From: Armillaria gallica
Taxonomy: Eukaryota > Basidiomycota > Agaricomycetes > Agaricales > Physalacriaceae
Direction: 5' to 3'
Assembly: GCA_037576215.1 (NCBI GenBank)
Contig: JBANDB010000002.1
Location: forward strand, 2,852,001 to 2,916,000
DNA: 64,000 nt
This document shows positions 37,179-48,239 of the stretch, piece after piece. The notes beneath the pieces are model-generated. The model saw only the letters and a list, made by a program, of their open reading frames with translations, had not been told where the DNA came from and searched no databases. Made by a program: the position numbers and the translations under genes. Each line of letters begins with the position of its first letter. Position 1 is the first letter of the stretch.

Positions 37179-37544
37179 CTACAAGTCCTGGTTCCAGTCT
37201 AGAAAGCGTGTCCTTCGCCATCTCCGTAAGATTGTCGCACCGTGGTCAGCCATCATAACTTCCAACATGTCCAATGCATGACAGCCGTAGTCAGATAATC
37301 CTCGCTCGCAATGTATTACTTCGTATTCCTTCCTCATATTATATTCCTCCTCGCCCGAGGCATCCAAGATGAAGAACATCGCATCTCTGAACCGATATTT
37401 CCTCTGACAGAACGACTTGGGAGGGACGTTCAAAGAAATCGTTTCCGTGACGTCCTCTATCGTAGAGAATACCTTCGGACATACCCTCGTAAGAAAGTAG
37501 GATTCCACAACCTCTGCCGTGTCTGTACTGTTCTGGCCTTCCAT
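37179..37544 (-). CDS. Possible small hypothetical protein
   Basis: An open frame of 121 residues starts at ATG 37544 (MEGQNSTDTAEVVESYFLTR). It contains KYRFRDAMFFILDASGEEEY and a helical end (HALDMLEVMMADHGATILRR). Composition looks protein-like and it does not overlap a recognised gene. No family recognised, no signal peptide. It may be a single-exon gene, part of a larger gene or a remnant. Confidence 0.3.
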   Translation of the reverse strand: MEGQNSTDTAEVVESYFLTRVCPKVFSTIEDVTETISLNVPPKSFCQRKYRFRDAMFFILDASGEEEYNMRKEYEVIHCERGLSDYGCHALDMLEVMMADHGATILRRWRRTRFLDWNQDL

Positions 37545-37687
37545 GCGAATGTTTCAAATATCAAAGTCAGCGATTTCTAGCACAAGATTGTTCCGTGTGT
37601 ATTAGTTATTATATATATGGTCATGAATGGGCCGCCGAGGACGTCCAATGCAAAAGTCCATGGCATAAGGATTCAGAAACCAGCCGA

Positions 37688-39842
37688 TTACCAGAGTATC
37701 CATTCACCATACATATTCGGCCTCTCTCCCCTGATATACGCTTCAAACGTCCTCTTCAAAACAGTCGACCAGCTCAAATCTCGCTCGGGATCAGGGAACT
37801 CAGCAAGGACCGTCGTACTGTTCCCAAACTGTCCGAGATTGGGCCAATTCTGCCCTGGGTCCACGGGTTTCCACCTATCAATCGAGTTAGAGTTGATTGT
37901 TGCAAGAGGAGTAGAAACGAACCAAGAGTTGTGAAAATGGTACGCAAATGCGCCTTTGAAGAAGCCGTCAAAGCCCAGGGCTTGCGGGGAGGCGCCGACA
38001 GGCGAGGGTGTATCGAAAAAGTCAGAAAACCTGTGGGCAGGAGATTAATTTGCGATGTGAGTATATATGTCCTAAACACTGGGCACCTTTTGAAGTATGG
38101 TTGCGGAGGCCTATCTCGCTGATATCCATCTGCGTTCATCCAGGCAGGATCGAATAAGGCTCCAGGTGCACGATACAGCAGAGAATCCAACTTTCCATGC
38201 TTGACGTAATTCGACGCAGGAATCGGGTGAAAGTCCAACTCGTTTTTCAGAGCCGTCCGAAGTAAGAAAGTCCCCAAGGCCGAACCTTTGTTCAATCGAA
38301 GGACGGCGGTGTTGTATCGTTCATGGAAGGCCCAGCGGTAGGAGAATGAACCTTTCCATCCCCACAGCTCCTCCCAGTCACGTAAAAAGAGTATGTCCAC
38401 GTCCAAGTAGATGCCTCCGAAGCGCTGGCACAATACGAACCGGACCATGTCGGACATGATGACCGAAAGTCGGTCGTATGACGAGGACGACGAGGAGCCA
38501 GTTCGGTGCGCGGCTTTGCTGCCGCTCGAATACGACTTGCCATGAGATTTGAATACACTCCCGACATGTCTCCATTCATCTTTGAGCTCGGGAAGGCTGT
38601 CGAGCTGCTCTGTCGTGTTCCAGAATTTGAACTGTATGGCACGAGAGAACCGAGGATGGAAGAAAGGCGCTGACCAAGGATTCTTTTGCAGGTCCTTGAT
38701 CATGTCGGAGCGGGCATGTGGGGAGGGCTGGGCAGCAGCGGGGACAGGGTTGATCCATAACCACAGCTGGGGTCTGCAGAAGACACGCTCGTCGTCGTAG
38801 TCTGGTTCATGGAGACCGAGGTTCTGGGTGAAGAGGAATGAGATGATGGCGAAATATGGTTTGTCTGTGAACGGCCCCGTCCAGTACATGTGGAAAATGC
38901 GGGGATCATTAGGGTCGCAAGGACCGTTAGTGGAAGAGTAAACATGATGTTCCTGCGTCGGAGGGAGAGATATGGGTGACGGTTCCCATTCAGCATTGGG
39001 TTTTTTGGTAAATTTGGCGTCCAAGAGTCTGTCCGCGTCTCGCGTGTCTTTGGAGGATGCAAACAGAGAGCGAACTGTTCGTGTAGGAACTGATGGAGTG
39101 ACGGTGTCCTCGACGAAGAGATACTTCCACTCGTCGGGGACGGGCCGGCGCACACGGTCGTCCTTGTCGAGACCAGCACCTACGCGAAGCACTTCGAGGC
39201 AGTCACGAACATACTAAGTGCACTGTCACTTGGCTGATGTGGGCAAGAGAAGCCGTAGTCACTCACCCGGTTGCCCGAGACGTCACAGTGCTCCATGACG
39301 ACGTCCAAGTCTGCCACACTGCCTGGTATTGGCCTGGGCGCGTATGCCACGTACGGAGGCGTTGCTTCGACATTCAAGTATAATCTCTTGGGACCGATGC
39401 CGTGCCCCGGGTCGTTCACGGGCAAGGCGGGATTGTCAACAGGGGCAAGGCCTAGTTCCTTGGGGACTAACGCCAATAATTATAAAAAACGGGATCCAGG
39501 TCGATGTTATTTTTGCTACTTACTGGGGTGCCTCGTTGGGTAATGCCCACTCTCTATTTCCCACTTCCATATTCGTTTCAGATCCTCCCGCCTGTACACG
39601 AGTGTTGGCGCGACACCGAATGGAGGCAGCAGGGCATAGATGATTAAGAGTATGGCTGCATAGGCAGAGAATACGAGAGCGTAGCCCTTTCTCTTGCCGT
39701 AGCGGGAGACGCTGGCTGCGTGGAAAGCCCGTAGGTTCGGCAGGGGAATGCGCAGTCGATTACGGGCACCGGGTAGCGGCACATGAAGCGCAGTCGTCCA
39801 TGAAGTGTTCCGGTGGTGATGGGATGGTAAAAGCGATGTCAT
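37688..39842 (-). CDS. Type II membrane glycosyltransferase with DXD motif
   Basis: It begins MTSLLPSHHHRN, then a single TM helix at about residues 54-72 (YALVFSAYAAILLIIYALL), giving a Golgi-type type II topology. The lumenal part has DPNDPRIFHMYWTGPFTDKP, a long Ser-rich insertion, and MSDMVRFVLCQRFGGIYLDV then DILFLRDWEE. The YLDVD aspartates form the DXD metal/sugar-nucleotide site of the Gly_transf_sug (GT32-like) class. The end of the domain is spliced: RF from the PYFK exon joins SDFFDTPSPVG (intron about 38050-38110). AYHFHNSWFVS and ERPNMYGEWILW end the protein. Donor and acceptor sugars are unknown. At least four exons. It is divergent from the flippase gene. Confidence 0.78.
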
Positions 39843-40371
39843 TCGACATACACAGCTGAAGGTTCGTACAAGGACGCGAGTGTTTGAAAAGTCAGTGTTT
39901 CTTCGCCATTACGTAGTTACTGGATAAAGGCATATGCAGCTCTATTTATGTATCACGCAACTATTTAAATAGACTGCCTACGTAGTGCCTCGGGGGAAAG
40001 TACAACTCGACCAAGTTTCAGCAAAGTAACTAATTTATTTCATACAAATCGCCATTTCGGTAGTCGATCCTGGAGCCAACTCCGAGTCGACGTCGGTATT
40101 GTTGACGAAAGTGACGAATCGTCGCGTTGGCTCGATACCACTATCTCTATGTTGCATATATCATGGTATTTCAAGTATGCCAGTGCAGTTGACGCCGTCC
40201 TGTACGTACTTATGATGATCATGGTGATGATTTGCGTTGCATTGATTTTGGAGGATAGCTGCAGGGATAGGGGCCTTTCCATTTCTGTCATATTATTTAT
40301 TTATTTATTTTTCAGCTGTGAACCATCAGCGACCCCGAAATATACCAGCTTCCGTACTACGAGCTCGACGA
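39843..40371. promoter_or_regulatory. Divergent promoter region, glycosyltransferase-flippase
   Basis: A 529-bp interval between oppositely directed start codons. It includes the proposed leader intron of the flippase. No specific factor site could be assigned. Confidence 0.5.
40202..40315 (+). other. Probable 5' UTR intron of the flippase gene
   Basis: A strong donor (GTACGT at 40202) and an acceptor after a (TTTA)n-TTTTTCAG tract ending at 40315 frame a 114-nt intron just before the flippase ATG at 40372. It is longer than the coding introns. The ATTT microsatellite at 40293-40312 forms its pyrimidine-rich end. Confidence 0.5.
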
Positions 40372-43300
40372 TGAGCGACGACTTTTTACGCCTGGTTTCA
40401 CAGGCGAATCCGGCTACTCGACAGTACCAGCCCACAAATAACGGCTACCCACCATCTTCCTCAACATCTCCCTATGCCAATTCTCCTTCAAATCCGCAAC
40501 TCATGGATCCGTTTTTCGACGATGACGACGACCTCGAGTCCACGTACAATCGACCGATGCCCATGCAGTCACAGGAGAGTGGTCTACCGTTAGCACGTTC
40601 TGCTGCGCCACCGGCTGGTACAGGCAGCTCCAAAGGAGGAGACGGTGTTCCACAGGGCTGGAACTTTGACGATGATGATTTTCACCCTTCGAATCAGTCA
40701 CCGTTCGGTGGCTCGGATTCATTTAATGGCTCATCCATCAGGTCAAAGGAGAGGGAGCCTAGGACAAAGACAAAACGGCAGTGGAAATGGCCGTGGAAGA
40801 AGGAGAAACAGTTGACCGGGGAGAGAATTGTCGCACTCAATAACAGTGCTGCAAATGTCGAATTCTCCTCAAATTCCGTATCCACCAGCAAGTACAACCT
40901 TGCGACCTTCCTTCCCAAGTTTTTCTTCGGTGAGTTTCAGAGACTCCGGACCGTGTGTTATCATTCATTTGGCCTATCCAGAGCAATTCTCGAAATACGC
41001 CAACATGTTCTTTTTGTTCACGGCTTGTATACAGCAAATACCAGACGTGTCTCCGACCAACCCTTATACGACAATTGTTCCGCTTGGAGTGGTTTTACTG
41101 GCTTCCGCTTTCAAGGAAGTTCAAGAGGATTTGGTGCGCCTCCTTCAGTTACATTGTGTCTGTCCGCGAGTTAATTGTATATCTAGAAACGACATCAATC
41201 AGACTCTGAGCTCAATTCACGCAAGGCAAAGGTTCTGGAGCCACAAGGAACATTCGTGGAGCGGAAGTGGAAGGACATTCGTGTCGGTGATGTGGTGCGG
41301 ATGGAAAGCAACGACTTTATCCCGGCCGACATGCTTCTCCTCAGTTCCAGCGAACCGGAAGGATTGTCCTATATCGAGACCTCCAATCTTGATGGGTACG
41401 TTTTCCTCGTTTCAATGTTAGAGCTGTTGATTCAAAGAAGCCATCAGCGAAACCAATCTGAAAATTAAGCAGGCCTCTTCGCATACTTCCTCATTAACGG
41501 CACCTCCCCTCGTTCTCTCTCTACACGGTTCCCTCCGGTCCGAACATCCTAACAACTCTCTGTACACCTACGAAGGAACGTTGGACCTTATCACTAGCGC
41601 CGGTACACCAAAGCAGGTACCTCTCGGTCCCGACCAGATGCTTCTACGAGGCGCTCAGTTGCGGAACACACCGTGGGTGTATGGTTTATGCGTGTTCACT
41701 GGTCATGAGACGAAACTGATGAGGAATGCTACGTGAGTGAGAACATTCAATCATGAGTAGCGGAGAGTTAATTGTGATGGAAGTGCGGCCCCCATTAAGA
41801 GAACGGCCGTGGAACGGCAGGTCAATGTACAGATCGTGTTCTTATTCATCATCCTCCTGCTTCTATCAATCGGATCGACCATAGGAAGTAGCATACGGGC
41901 ATGGTTCTTCTCCAACCAACAGTGGTATCTATTCGAGTCTTCATCGATAAGTGGAAGAGGTGCGAGACATCCCATCTTAATATTCTCAAGGCTTACCGAA
42001 TATCTGTGCAGCTAAGAGCTTCATCGAAGGTTTGCCCACGCCCATCACTGTTACCCAGGCGCTCAATAAAATCCTTTAGACATGCTCACATTCATTATCC
42101 TCTATAACAACCTGATCCCAATATCTCTCATCGTCACCATGGAGGTCGTTAAATTTCAACAAGCCCAACTCATCAACTCCGATCTGGACATGTATTACGC
42201 GAAAACGGATACCCCAGCCCTCTGCCGAACCTCCTCATTGGTCGAAGAATTAGGCCAGATTGAGTATGTATTCAGTGATAAAACGGGTACACTGACATGT
42301 AACGAAATGGAGTTCCGATGCTGCAGTATAGCCGGAGTGGCTTATGCAGATGTGGTTGATGAGAATAAACGAGAAGGCGAGGACGGCAAGGACGGCTGGA
42401 AGACGTTTGCGGAGATGCGGACTCTTCTAGACGAGTCTACGAATCCTTTCGCGGACGGAAGCTCAACTGGTACCTCTGCGGACCAAGAAAAGGAGGTAGT
42501 CAGAGAGTTTTTGACGCTCTTGGCAGTCTGCCATACGGTCATTCCCGAGATTAAAGACGGCAAGACGATTTATCAGGCAAGCAGTCCTGACGAGGCAGCT
42601 TTAGTCGCTGGAGCTGAGCTTCTGGGGTATCAATTCCACGTACGTGAATATCATTATACTTTTGACTTCATTAACAGCTTATGTGCTTCTTCATTAAGAC
42701 GCGGAAGCCGAAATCCGTATTTGTGAATATCCAGGGACGATCACTCGAGTTCGAAATTCTCAATATTTGCGAGTTTAACTCGACCCGTAAACGAATGTCA
42801 ACAATTGTTCGGATGCCCAGCGGCAAGATCAAGATATACTGCAAAGGCGCTGATACTGTCATTTTGGAGCGTCTGAGCAAGAACCAGCCGTACACGGAGA
42901 AGACCTTGGCACACCTCGAGGTATGTTTGCTGCGCAACTGACCTGAACTCTTTTTACACGGTTAATTAAGGATTACGCCACTGACGGACTTCGGACACTC
43001 TGTATTGCCTTCCGTGATATACCAGAGCAGGAATACCGTCAATGGTCGACTATCTACGATCAGGCAGCTGCGACTATCAATGGCCGTGGGGAGGCCCTTG
43101 ATCAAGCGGCAGAACTAATTGAGAAGGACCTGTTCCTATTAGGTGCTACTGCTATCGAGGACAAACTCCAGGATGGTGTTCCAGACACTATCCATACGCT
43201 GCAGATGGCTGGTATCAAGGTAGGTCTTTTTTTCCCTAGGCCATAGATACCTAACTCAATACCGTACGTACTGCAGGTTTGGGTACTAACAGGCGATCGT

Positions 43301-45224
43301 CAAGAAACGGCCATCAACATCGGGATGTCATGCAGACTGATTGCAGAATCGATGAATCTGGTACGCGTGTCGCACGGTCATGATAGCCCTCAATCATGAA
43401 ACATTATTTTAGGTCATCGTGAACGAGGAGAATGCGCATGATACTCAAGAGTTCCTGAGTAAACGTTTGAGTGCCATCAAGAATCAACGGAGTACTGGAG
43501 AGCTAGAAGATTTGGCGTTGATCATTGGTGAGTTCCCAGCTCGCTGTTATTTCCTAGGTGCTCAGTTTTGAATAGACGGGAAAAGCCTAGGCTTCGCTCT
43601 GGAGAAATCTATGTCAAAGATATTCTTGGAGCTGGCAATCATGTGTAAAGCTGTCATTTGCTGTGAGTAACTGCGGTACCGTAGATTGATGTTTGGTAAC
43701 GCTTCTCCGTAGGTCGCGTATCGCCTTTACAGAAAGCGCTGGTTGTCAAACTTGTCAAGAAGAACCAAAAGTCGATCTTGCTCGCCATTGGCGACGGTGC
43801 GAATGACGTGAGTATGATTCAGGCTGCCCACGTTGGTGTAGGTATTTCCGGCGTGGAGGTAAGTGTATTTTTGTGCATTCGCCGAGTACCAATGAACGCG
43901 CTTTAGGGTCTGCAAGCTGCTCGTTCCGCGGATGTAGCCATCTCACAGTTTCGGTTCCTGAAAAAGTTGCTCCTTGTTCACGGTGCATGGAGCTACCGGC
44001 GCCTATCGAAGCTCATTCTGTGTAATTATTTCAACCCCAAAGTCTCTTCTTGGACTAATGTTGACATGGACAGATTCTTTTTATAAGAATATTGTGCTCT
44101 ACATGACGCAGTTTTGGGTTCGTCTCACACTTGTGTCCCCTCTTTTCTAATCTAACCCCCTGTGTGACCTAGTATTCATTCTTTAATAATTTCTCCGGAC
44201 AGATCGCCTACGAGTCATGGACATTGTCGATGTATAACGTTGTTTTCACTCTTCTTCCTCCGCTCGTTATTGGTGTGTTCGACCAATTCGTGTCGGCACG
44301 AATTCTAGATCGATATCCGCAACTATATGTGCTCGGACAACAGAATGAGTTCTTTACGAAGAAAGCGTTCTGGCTGTGGTTTGTGAATGCGTTGTATCAT
44401 AGCGTCGTGCGTTGTATGTTCTCATCCGCTTTGATTCTGCTTATCGATTGGTGTAGATCCTATTCGGCTTCTCTATCATCCTTTTCTGGGGAGACCTCAA
44501 GCAGACCAGCGGTCTCGATACTGGACATTGGTTCTGGGGAACAACACTGTACCTGGCTGTGCTTCTGACGGTTCTTGGAAAAGCTGCTTTGATTTCAGAG
44601 TAAGACCGGCTTGTTCCATATTTATGGTATCCGTTAATTAACACGTTCTGCAGCATATGGACCAAGTACACGGTGGCCGCTATTCCCGGATCCTTTGCGT
44701 TTACCATGGCCATCCTTCCGCTCTACGCCTTCCTTGCTCCAATCATAGGATTCTCCACCGAGTATTCAGGCATAGTCCCCTATTTATGGACAAACGGGGT
44801 CTTTTACTTCATGCTCATCTTGGTACCTATATTCTGCCTCAGCCGTGATCTGGCATGGAAATAGTGAGTCGTCATATATCTGTCATAGGATGGACATGGG
44901 TCTCATGGTCTATCTTAGTTATCGACGAACATATGCGCCATTGTCCTATCACATTGCTCAAGAACTACAAAAGTACAATATACCCGATTATCGACCACGG
45001 CAGGAGCAGTGAGTACCGCGGTCCCAGTTTATATCTGTCTTGCTTACTGAAACAACCCCCGAAGATTCCAAAAGGCCATCAAGAAAGTCCGAGCTGTCCA
45101 ACGAATGCGGCGCAATCGTGGGTTTGCTTTCAGTCAGACGGAGACGGGGGGAAAGCAGGACCAGGCGAAGCTGATACGGGCGTACGATACGTCAAAGTCG
45201 GACGCGAGACCGTCAGGGTACTGA
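40372..45224 (+). CDS. DRS2: P4-type ATPase, aminophospholipid flippase DRS2 family
   Basis: This is a phospholipid translocase of the trans-Golgi/secretory vesicles. It starts [20 protein letters not shown], with a long acidic, disordered N-terminus carrying [28 protein letters not shown] and [20 protein letters not shown] begin the membrane part. The P4 actuator motif is split by an intron: SNLDG, then [11 protein letters not shown]. The phosphorylation site is [15 protein letters not shown] at about 42270-42320. [50 protein letters not shown] and [20 protein letters not shown] complete the P and N domains. C-terminal TM helices follow, then [20 protein letters not shown] and a basic tail ending [10 protein letters not shown]. 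Around 15 exons and some 1,300 residues. A Cdc50-type subunit would be needed but is not in the window. Confidence 0.93.
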
Positions 45225-46017
45225 TTGCTTTGTATGGATGGGACATTGTATTCTTATATTACACCGCGCATTTCTATATTATATCTCCTGCTCTCACACG
45301 CAGTTTTTGGCTTGGCGGTTGGGTGTGAGAATTGTGGGTTTCGGTTCATCAGTACCTGTCTACGAGGCGTTGTATTAATGCTGGCAGTGGGTAACCGTTG
45401 CGACACGGGGCAGTTGGGGAGACTGGCCTGTACTCCCTACGACATGAATTGGGGATAACGACTGAGTGATTTCGATGAATGATTGAATCAATGTGGGGGG
45501 TGCTGTACCCACGCCCTCCGTATGCTTTTTTGATGGAGTATCCCAAGAGCCAAGTGTAAGCAATATCATGCACATTGTGTAAAACTACCGCGCTTGCGAG
45601 GGTCGATGGGTCGGAAAGTTAAGCGAGCCCCGACAGATGGGAACGCCTTGGTCGATGCAACGGTCATCAAGACAGATAGGAAGAGCAAGTGGCGGTGCCA
45701 GAAGGGTTAAAACTCCAGAGTAGCGGCGTGGAGACCTGACAGCCTCCTCGCACTGTTGCCTAGGATTTATATATATACTACTAGTACTGTCTTCTGAGTC
45801 AAAAACTAGAAGAGGAGGTCGCCAAAGAAAATACTACTAGGGGGAAAGGTCTACTTGGTATTCATTTTAGGCCCATTTTCTGAACCTCTGGTCTTGTCTG
45901 GGCGGGACTGGAAGATGATTGTTTGGCAACGTGGATGATGCTGGAAATGGACACACCATGACAACAAGATCACGATCAGACTAATCCAGATATATCACAC
46001 GCCTAGATATATAGGCC
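45225..46017. other. Intergenic region, no gene recognised
   Basis: About 800 bp between the flippase gene and the noxR leader. Frames on both strands are short and unconserved; no repeats seen apart from an AT-rich TATATATAC tract near 45770. Confidence 0.5.
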
Positions 46018-46140
46018 CTTGTTTCCCCTCCCCAGTTCGTCTTTCCCTCCTCCTGTCGATCGGGGCCACCCATTCTCACTCTTTTTCTTTTCTTCTTTCC
46101 CTTTCATTCCTTTTCTTTCCGTTAGATTTTTCCACTCTTT
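46018..46140 (+). promoter_or_regulatory. Pyrimidine-rich promoter/leader of noxR
   Basis: A long CT-rich tract (CCCTCCCC, TTTCCCTCCTCC, TTTTTCTTTTCTTCTTTCCC and similar) lies directly upstream of the noxR start. Such tracts mark the core promoter and transcription start of strongly expressed fungal genes. Confidence 0.55.
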
Positions 46141-46170
46141 TATTGCGTCGGGAACGCACACATTATCATC

Positions 46171-48239
46171 ATGTCTCTCAAGGCCGAACTCGAAACCTGG
46201 GCCGCGGCGCTCAAGGCTTACGACGAAGAGGATTTCGAAAAGTCCCTTGATCTGTTCTCTGTGCGTTTTTCAATTTGCCGCTTGGGGGGGCTTTGATGCT
46301 TACCGGTGACCTTGGTAATTTGACAGCGGATCGGTGATTCGTCCAAGATACAGACGAATATGGGGTTGATATATGCGACCCTTGGCGAGCATGAAGCGGC
46401 CGTTGAACGGTTCAATGAGGCTACCACGATGGACGGGTATCTTGCTGTGGCGTACGTCTATCTGATAAGCCTCTGCTTTTGTTTAGCTTATGGTCCCGGC
46501 CTAGCTACTTCCAATGCGGCGTGTCCAACTTTCTCCTCACCCGCTATGACCTCGCATACAAAGACTTTGAAGAGGCCCTCTTGTATCTGAGGGGAAACCA
46601 GGCCATGTGCGTCGCGTTTTGAATATTGTGCCACTCACTGACCATCTCTGCAGCAATTATGAACAGCTTGGGCTCAATTTCCGCCTCTATGCCGCTGAAG
46701 TCCTCTTCAACAAGGGTCTGTCGCAGATCTACATGGGTCGTTTGGATCCTGGGTTGGCAGATATGCAAGAAGCGAGGCGCGACAAGGTGACTGACGAACA
46801 TAATGTCATTGACGATGCAATCCGGGACCGTGGTGATGGGTACACCGTCTTCAGTATTGTGAGTCTTCCTGTGTCTTTCCAACATAAAGTGAGCCTCATT
46901 TTTGGCAGCCGGTTGGAGTCTTGTATCGTCCATCCGAGAAGAAACTGAAGAACGCGATTACCAAGGACTACATGGGCAAAGCGGTATGTCTTTCAGCTAG
47001 CAACCGCCTTTCGCCGGCTCATATTTTCTCCAGAAACTAATCGCAGCTAGCGACCCCGGCGACGCCTATACCACATTTACCGGGGTTACTTTACTCAAAC
47101 AAGGCATATCGCCATCCGGTGTCTACCTTTCCCGTTCAAACACACGGAGTCCTGAGGCCGAGCCATCTCTGAACCGCAGTTTCACAGCACCACCTACCGT
47201 GTCACTCCTGCCCAGTAAGCCAACTTTTGCAACTAAAACCTCCGCTAATTTTTTGTTCAGAACCTGACGACGAACCGCGAGCTTCCCTGACACGATCAAA
47301 GACTACGCTCAATGTCCTATCAACGGCGCGAGAGCCGTCGCCTTCTAGTCCAAGCTCTGCTCCGCCTATACTCAGAAGCAACACCGCCATCGTCGCCAGT
47401 CGACCGTCACCCAATGCAGGTATAGGCGCCATTGGCGGTCCCGTACGTGGCCTCAGCGTGCGCAAACCAGGTGTGTCATCCAACCCTGCCTCGCCGTCGT
47501 CTCCTCCCCCAGAGCCACCGGCCAAAGGTATGTATCTTATAAATAGTGATCGTAACTGACGTAGCTAACACAATTGTAGCTACTTCCCCCTCTCGGTCCC
47601 AGGGACCCCGACTAACGGAATTTTACGACGGATACCTTGATGCCTATACCTCCGAGCCCCCCGCTCCGTTACCGACTATGCCACCCGATCGCGTCGCAGC
47701 TTGGGCCAACAAGAACGCCAATCCCAATTACCCTCCCGTCCTCGCCCGGTCTGCCTCGCGAAGTGCCCCAGCAAGCAATTACGCGCCCAGCTCATTCGGT
47801 GGGGGAACCATGCGTAGGAAACTAACTAGACGCGGCACGTCCCGGCAGGTGATCAGCCGAGCACAGAGTTCGTACGAGGAAGAGGAGGAAGGGTACGGGA
47901 GTGGCGAGTACGAAGATGGACCGTTCGAGCTAGTCAAGATCAGAGTCAAGGTGAGGTAGGAACCAACTTATCTATTATGTTGCTAATACTTCGAGCTAGC
48001 TTCACTACGAGGACGAAGTGCGCGGGATGGCTTTATCGCCCGAGACGTCCTTTGATGAGTTCATGGGCAAGATCACTGCCAAGTTTGGGAAAGCCCTGAA
48101 TATGAAGTTCAAGGACGAAGACGGGGGCAAGGTGACAATGAGAGACGAGAGTGATTATGATCTAGCCATAGAGACGGCGAGAGAGAGTTCGAAGGGGAAA
48201 CCAGAAGGAAAGTTGGAGATTTGGTGCAGCGATCCTTGA
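46171..48239 (+). CDS. noxR: NADPH oxidase regulator NoxR (p67phox-like)
   Basis: This is the activator of fungal NADPH oxidases; it binds Rac GTPase and polarity scaffolds and acts at growing tips. The first exon starts MSLKAELETWAAALKAYDEE, then TPR repeats follow: SKIQTNMGLIYATLGEHEAA, FNEATTMDGYLAVAYFQCGV, and SNFLLTRYDLAYKDFEEALL. LYAAEVLFNKGLSQIYMGRL, DEHNVIDDAIRDRGDGYTVF and the activation-domain-like IPVGVLYRPSEKKLKN follow. A long Ser/Pro-rich linker (about residues 230-430) leads to a C-terminal PB1-like domain: VKIRVKLHYEDEVRGMALSP, then KVTMRDESDYDLAIETARES. No SH3 domain, as in other fungal NoxR. About eight exons. Start and stop are well supported. Confidence 0.9.

Noticed and set aside
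38700..39179. 159-codon second minus-strand frame in the glycosyltransferase
   Set aside because: It overlaps the conserved DXD glycosyltransferase frame and has only Ser/Thr/Pro low complexity.
40149..40371. Upstream in-frame start for the flippase
   Set aside because: The upstream segment lacks similarity to flippase N-termini and contains a strong donor/acceptor pair, so ATG 40372 is preferred.
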